In this document: in pieces, positions 60,627 to 64,000 of the stretch
Layout: each line of letters begins with the position of its first letter
How positions within the stretch are numbered: the first letter of the stretch is position 1
Assembly: GCA_016188575.1 (NCBI GenBank)
Contig: JACPHN010000114.1
Span: 1 to 64,000, forward strand
Direction of reading: 5' to 3'
DNA: 64,000 nt
DNA from: Candidatus Schekmanbacteria bacterium
GTDB taxonomy: Bacteria; CSSED10-310; JACPHN01
The notes under the pieces: model-generated
Database searches by the model: none
Seen by the model: the letters and a program-made list of their open reading frames with translations, nothing else
What the model was told of the DNA's origin: nothing
Program-made: the position numbers and the translations under genes

Positions 60627-63479
60627 TTACCTCACGATCGCGGTTGCGGCGGTCGCGGCGCCTTTTGCGTCCGCGAGCCCCAGGGCCTGCTCGATCACTC
60701 TCGCCTGTTCAAGCGCGTGGCTGCGCGCGGAGCCGGTCGCAGGACTGGCCGACCGCGCCCGCCCCACGACTGTCAAGGGAAACCTACCGAGCAGGCGATC
60801 GCCGAAGTTCAGGCGCAGGAACGGCCACGCTCCCATGTTCACGGGCTCCTCCTGTGCCCACACTACCGGGGTTTCCGCCGGGTAGGCCAGCAACACGTCC
60901 TGCAGCAGGCCGAGTGGAAACGGATAGAGCTGCTCGATACGGATCACCGCCGCATTTCCCACCCGCGCTTGCTTGCGGCGCTCGTCGAGCTCGTAGTAGA
61001 GCTTGCCGGAGCACAGCACAATGCGCTCGATCCGCCCCGGGTCCAGGTCGCTCTGATCGGGGATGAGCCGCCGGAACGTGCCGGTCGTGAACGCCTCGAT
61101 CTCCGATACGACTTCGGGGTGGCGCAGCAGGCTCTTGGGCGTCAGCACGATGAGCGGCTTGCGGATCTTGCGGTGCACCTGCCGCCGCAGCAGGTGAAAG
61201 AGCTGCGCGGGCGTCGTGGGGTTGGTGACCTGGATGTTGTCCTCGCCGGAGAGCATGAGAAAGCGCTCGAGCCGGGCGCTGGAATGTTCGGGCCCCTGCC
61301 CCTCGAACCCGTGCGGCAGCAACAAGACGATGCCGCTCAGCCGTCCCCACTTGTCCTCGCTGCTGGAAATGAACTGATCGATGATCACCTGCGCGGCGTT
61401 GGCAAAGTCGCCGAACTGCGCCTCCCAAAGCACGAGCGCATCAGGCCAGTCGAGGCTGTACCCATACTCGAACCCGAGCACCCCCGCCTCGGACAGCGGG
61501 CTGTCCCAGATACCGGCCCGCCCCTGCGCCGCGTCCAGATGCGCCAGCGGCACGAAAGGCCGCCCCGTGACGAAGTCGAAGAATACCGCGTGGCGGTGGC
61601 TGAACGTCCCTCGGCCGCTGTCTTGCCCGCTGAGCCGCACCGGAACGCCATCCAGCAGCAAGGTTCCAAGCGCGGCCGCCTCCGCCGCACTCCAGTCCAG
61701 CGGGCGCTCCCCGCGCGCCATTTCCTGACGGCTCGCGACGAACCTTCGCAGCTTCGGGTGCAAGTTGAACGACTCGGGAACGTCCGCCAGACGCTCCAGC
61801 ACCCGCGTCAACCGCTCCCGCGGCACCCCTGTAGCGATGTCCGGAACGGACCGATCCGGCCCGCCACGAAACCCTTCCCACAGCCCCTTGCCCGAGCTGT
61901 ACCCGTACTCGAATCCGCGCTCGCGCGCCTCCGACAATGCCTCCTCCAGCCGCGCGCGCCGGCGCACCGAGATCTCGTCCGCCTCTTCCCGCGTCACTCC
62001 GCCCAGCTTCAGAAGGTTGTCGAGGTAGCCGTTGACGACGGTCTTGCGGTTGCGAATCGCCGTGTATAGCGTGGGCTGGGTGAAGGACGGCTCGTCGCCC
62101 TCATTGTGACCGTGCCGCCGGTAGCAGTACATGTCGATGACCACGTCCGTGCGGAACGTCTCGCGAAAATCGATCGCCAGCTTGATCACCTGCGCCACCG
62201 CTTCCGGGTCCTCGCCGTTGACGTGAAAAATCGGGATCTGGAGCATCTTCGCGATGTCGGTGCAGTACTGGCTCGAACGTGCGGATTCCGGAGGTGTGGT
62301 GAACCCGATCTGGTTGTTGACGATGATGTGAATGGTGCCTCCCGCGGTGTAGCCGGGCAGGTCGCTCAGGTTGAGAATCTCTTGCACCACGCCCTCGGCT
62401 ATGAAGGCGGCGTCGCCGTGAATGAGCAGGGACAGAACCTTGCGATGATCGGTGTCCTGTCGGCGATCCTGTTTCGCGCGCACGCGACCGAGGACCACGG
62501 GGCTGACGAACTCGAGGTGGCTCGGGTTGAAGCACAACGACAGATGCAGCGTCTTGCCCGTGGAGGTCACCACGTCGCTGCTGTGTCCGAGATGATACTT
62601 GACGTCTCCGCGGCCGACGAGGCGTTCGGGGTCCAGGTCCTCGAACTCGCGAAAGATGACGCTGGCATCCTTCAGAATGATGTTGCCGAGCACGTTGAGC
62701 CGCCCGCGGTGAGCCATCCCGATCACCGCCTCCTCGACTCCCGTCTCACCCGCCTCTTCGAGGGCCAAATCGAGCAGCGGGATCAGGCTTTCCGCACCTT
62801 CCAGCGAAAAGCGCTTTGAGCCGGGGTACTTGCGCGCGATGAACTGTTCGAAGACCTCGGCGTCGACCAGCTTGGTGAAAATGCGGAGCTGCTCCTGCCG
62901 GGTGAGCGAGCGCCGGTTCTCGGTGTCCTCCATGCGGTTCTGCAACCAGAACTTCTTGGCCATGTCGTCGATATGCATGAACTGCACGCCGATCGAGCCG
63001 CAGTAGGTGTTGCGGAGGCGCTCCAGAATTTGCCGCAGGGTGAGAACCCGGGTTCCGGAAATGGTGCGGCTGGAAAACAGCGTATCGAGATCCGCCACGC
63101 CGAGGTCGTAGAAGGCGAGCTCGAGCTCGGGATGCAGTGCGCGCGGCGGACCGAGCGGGTCGAGATGCGCCATGGTATGACCGCGCACCCTGTAGGCGCG
63201 GATAAGTTGGTCGACGCGATCTTGCCGCACCGCTATCTGCTCGATGTCCAGCACTTGTGCGCCGCGCTCGACAGCGGCACCGGCGCGGCCACCGAACAGC
63301 GACGGAGCCGAAAAATCAGGTCTGCCGGAAACCAGTAGACGATCGCCTTCGGCGAGCCCGAGCTGCCGGAAATACCGCTGCCACTCCGGCTCGACGGCCG
63401 ATGGATCTCGGGCGTATTGCTCATACATGGCCTCGACAAACGCGAGGCAATGGCTGGTCGGTAACGAGTCGGTGTTCAT
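60627..63479 (-). CDS. sucA: 2-oxoglutarate dehydrogenase E1
   Basis: A 950-residue thiamine-diphosphate enzyme of normal length. The E2-contacting N-terminus (AFVEAMYEQYARDPSAV) is followed by RKYPGSKRFSLEGAESLIPLL-type substrate-site sequence, GMAHRGRLNVLGN (about 250), the TPP-Mg site HGDAAFIAEGVVQEI (about 355) with NNQIGFTT, and the C-terminal block WAQEEPVNMGAW. It decarboxylates 2-oxoglutarate in the citric acid cycle. ATG 63479 has AGGA six bases upstream. A strong promoter lies 58 bases upstream. First gene of sucA-sucB-lpd. Confidence 0.97.
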   Translation of the reverse strand: MNTDSLPTSHCLAFVEAMYEQYARDPSAVEPEWQRYFRQLGLAEGDRLLVSGRPDFSAPSLFGGRAGAAVERGAQVLDIEQIAVRQDRVDQLIRAYRVRGHTMAHLDPLGPPRALHPELELAFYDLGVADLDTLFSSRTISGTRVLTLRQILERLRNTYCGSIGVQFMHIDDMAKKFWLQNRMEDTENRRSLTRQEQLRIFTKLVDAEVFEQFIARKYPGSKRFSLEGAESLIPLLDLALEEAGETGVEEAVIGMAHRGRLNVLGNIILKDASVIFREFEDLDPERLVGRGDVKYHLGHSSDVVTSTGKTLHLSLCFNPSHLEFVSPVVLGRVRAKQDRRQDTDHRKVLSLLIHGDAAFIAEGVVQEILNLSDLPGYTAGGTIHIIVNNQIGFTTPPESARSSQYCTDIAKMLQIPIFHVNGEDPEAVAQVIKLAIDFRETFRTDVVIDMYCYRRHGHNEGDEPSFTQPTLYTAIRNRKTVVNGYLDNLLKLGGVTREEADEISVRRRARLEEALSEARERGFEYGYSSGKGLWEGFRGGPDRSVPDIATGVPRERLTRVLERLADVPESFNLHPKLRRFVASRQEMARGERPLDWSAAEAAALGTLLLDGVPVRLSGQDSGRGTFSHRHAVFFDFVTGRPFVPLAHLDAAQGRAGIWDSPLSEAGVLGFEYGYSLDWPDALVLWEAQFGDFANAAQVIIDQFISSSEDKWGRLSGIVLLLPHGFEGQGPEHSSARLERFLMLSGEDNIQVTNPTTPAQLFHLLRRQVHRKIRKPLIVLTPKSLLRHPEVVSEIEAFTTGTFRRLIPDQSDLDPGRIERIVLCSGKLYYELDERRKQARVGNAAVIRIEQLYPFPLGLLQDVLLAYPAETPVVWAQEEPVNMGAWPFLRLNFGDRLLGRFPLTVVGRARSASPATGSARSHALEQARVIEQALGLADAKGAATAATAIVR

Positions 63480-63536
63480 GGTGGGTCCTGCTGCGGAGGT
63501 GAGACCGTGGCGGCGACATGGCGGCCGCGCTTCCCG

Positions 63537-63565
63537 AGAATAGGTCCTGGGCGGAAAGCTGTCAA
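63537..63565 (-). promoter_or_regulatory. Near-consensus sigma70-type promoter of sucA-sucB-lpd
   Basis: On the minus strand TTGACA (63560-63565, perfect) is 17 bases from TATTCT (63537-63542). Transcription should start near 63530, giving a leader of about 50 bases. The end of palindromic repeat copy 9 lies only 16 bases upstream of the -35 box. Confidence 0.75.
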
Positions 63566-63580
63566 CGCGGTGAAGCTGCC

Positions 63581-63673
63581 CAAATCCACCACCTGTTCGC
63601 CTGCAAGCTGCGCGGAAAGCGCATCACGAAGACCCTCGACGTCACCCCCCCGCCAGCGGGGGGAAGGACGGAG
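63581..63673 (-). repeat. Dispersed palindromic repeat, copy 9 (full length, inverted)
   Basis: On the minus strand it reads palindromic core (CCCCCCGCTGGCGGGGGG), then a shared tail containing GGGTCTTCGTGATGCGCTTT and the end GCGAACAGGTGGTGGATTTG. It lies just upstream of the sucA promoter. Confidence 0.85.
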
Positions 63674-64000
63674 GATTTTCCAGCTCACCGTTCGCTGATT
63701 TCGATCGCGAAATCGGTAAGTTACCGAAAAATGCGGAACTGGTGCTCGCGGCGATCCGTGGGCGTGATGGGGCGCGGAGCTGGCATTCGGCATCCGTGGT
63801 CCGTGATGTCGCACGGACGAACGGCCGCTTCAGGGCGTAGGGCAATCCCGTCAGGCAAACCCTGAAGAGCCGTGGCCCCGGGGAATGCGCGGCCACTTGA
63901 GAGTGCGATCATCGACGCATTCCTACCCGCTTCGGAGAGCCGCGGCCGTTGGCAAGTCTTGCGGATTGGTGGCAAGCGACGAAATGCCACTGAAGCAGCC
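63674..64000. other. Terminal 327 bases without a supported gene
   Basis: The only structure I see is a hairpin at 63697-63714 (GATTTCG, loop ATCG, CGAAATC). Open frames on both strands are present but have no start signal, family motif or convincing composition. A gene may begin beyond the window. Confidence 0.5.

Noticed and set aside
60549-62069. Long plus-strand open frame opposite sucA
   Set aside because: Antisense to a fully conserved 2-oxoglutarate dehydrogenase E1; no ribosome site or motif.
63721-63990. Minus-strand open frame at the window end
   Set aside because: No start signal, no recognisable motif, and composition like non-coding DNA of this window.
1-64000. tRNA, rRNA, riboswitch or CRISPR loci
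   Set aside because: I looked for cloverleaf-like motifs, rRNA signatures and regularly spaced repeats and saw none I could support. A covariance-model scan would be decisive.

Overview
The window is high-G+C DNA (about two thirds G+C by eye) from a Gram-negative bacterium. It has a TonB-dependent receptor, lipobox and signal-peptide proteins, a 2-oxoglutarate dehydrogenase operon, Hanks-type kinases with AAA and TPR regions, HEAT/receiver/PilZ signalling, Rhs/YD-repeat proteins and exported Thr-Pro-rich proteins. This mix suggests a deltaproteobacterial/myxobacterial or Binatota-like lineage. No rRNA or marker gene is present, so that placement is an inference.

Layout. 1-1.9 kb: end of an ABC-2 type export operon. 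2.0-7.5 kb (minus): an exported sphingomyelinase-like nuclease-fold enzyme with ricin-type lectin repeats, a kinase-TPR protein that appears to have lost its central ATPase region, and a truncated DndD-like remnant. 7.7-18.1 kb: a plastic region holding an effector-like unknown protein, a broken IS110-type transposase, an Rhs/YD gene split by one TGA, three copies of a dispersed repeat, a BACON lipoprotein, a Uma2 nuclease and a decayed sorting-signal gene. 18.1-23.2 kb (minus): a large exported BNR/DUF11 protein with its coupled coiled-coil partner, and an ATC-hydrolase-like gene behind a promoter with a palindromic operator. 23.5-27.8 kb (plus): a membrane-anchored Clp-like AAA+ protein fused to a release-factor-like domain, followed by TerC and a clear terminator.

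27.8-40.2 kb (minus): a HEAT/pseudoreceiver/receiver/PilZ protein, then a five-gene envelope operon (TonB receptor with a CxxCH motif, TPR protein, PhnD-like binding protein, VIT-domain protein, exported protein with a C-terminal anchor). 40.3-45.4 kb (minus): a 2-oxoacid:ferredoxin oxidoreductase operon led by an HTH-cupin regulator, with a good sigma70-type promoter. 45.5-51.3 kb: a Suc_Fer-like protein, a GNAT acetyltransferase, an unknown helical protein, a P-type cation ATPase and a 39-residue Phd-like antitoxin remnant. 51.7-57.7 kb: an intact kinase-AAA-TPR protein, paralogous to the one at 4.2-6.9 kb, and an SBBP-repeat surface protein. 57.8-63.5 kb (minus): sucA-sucB-lpd with a near-consensus promoter.

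A dispersed GC-rich palindromic repeat (at least nine copies) lies between genes. In three places it forms part of a kinase reading frame. The most novel item is the Clp-like/release-factor-like fusion at 23.5-26.9 kb. It keeps recognisable release-factor framework but lacks the GGQ domain and the SPF stop-codon motif, and it is paired with TerC.
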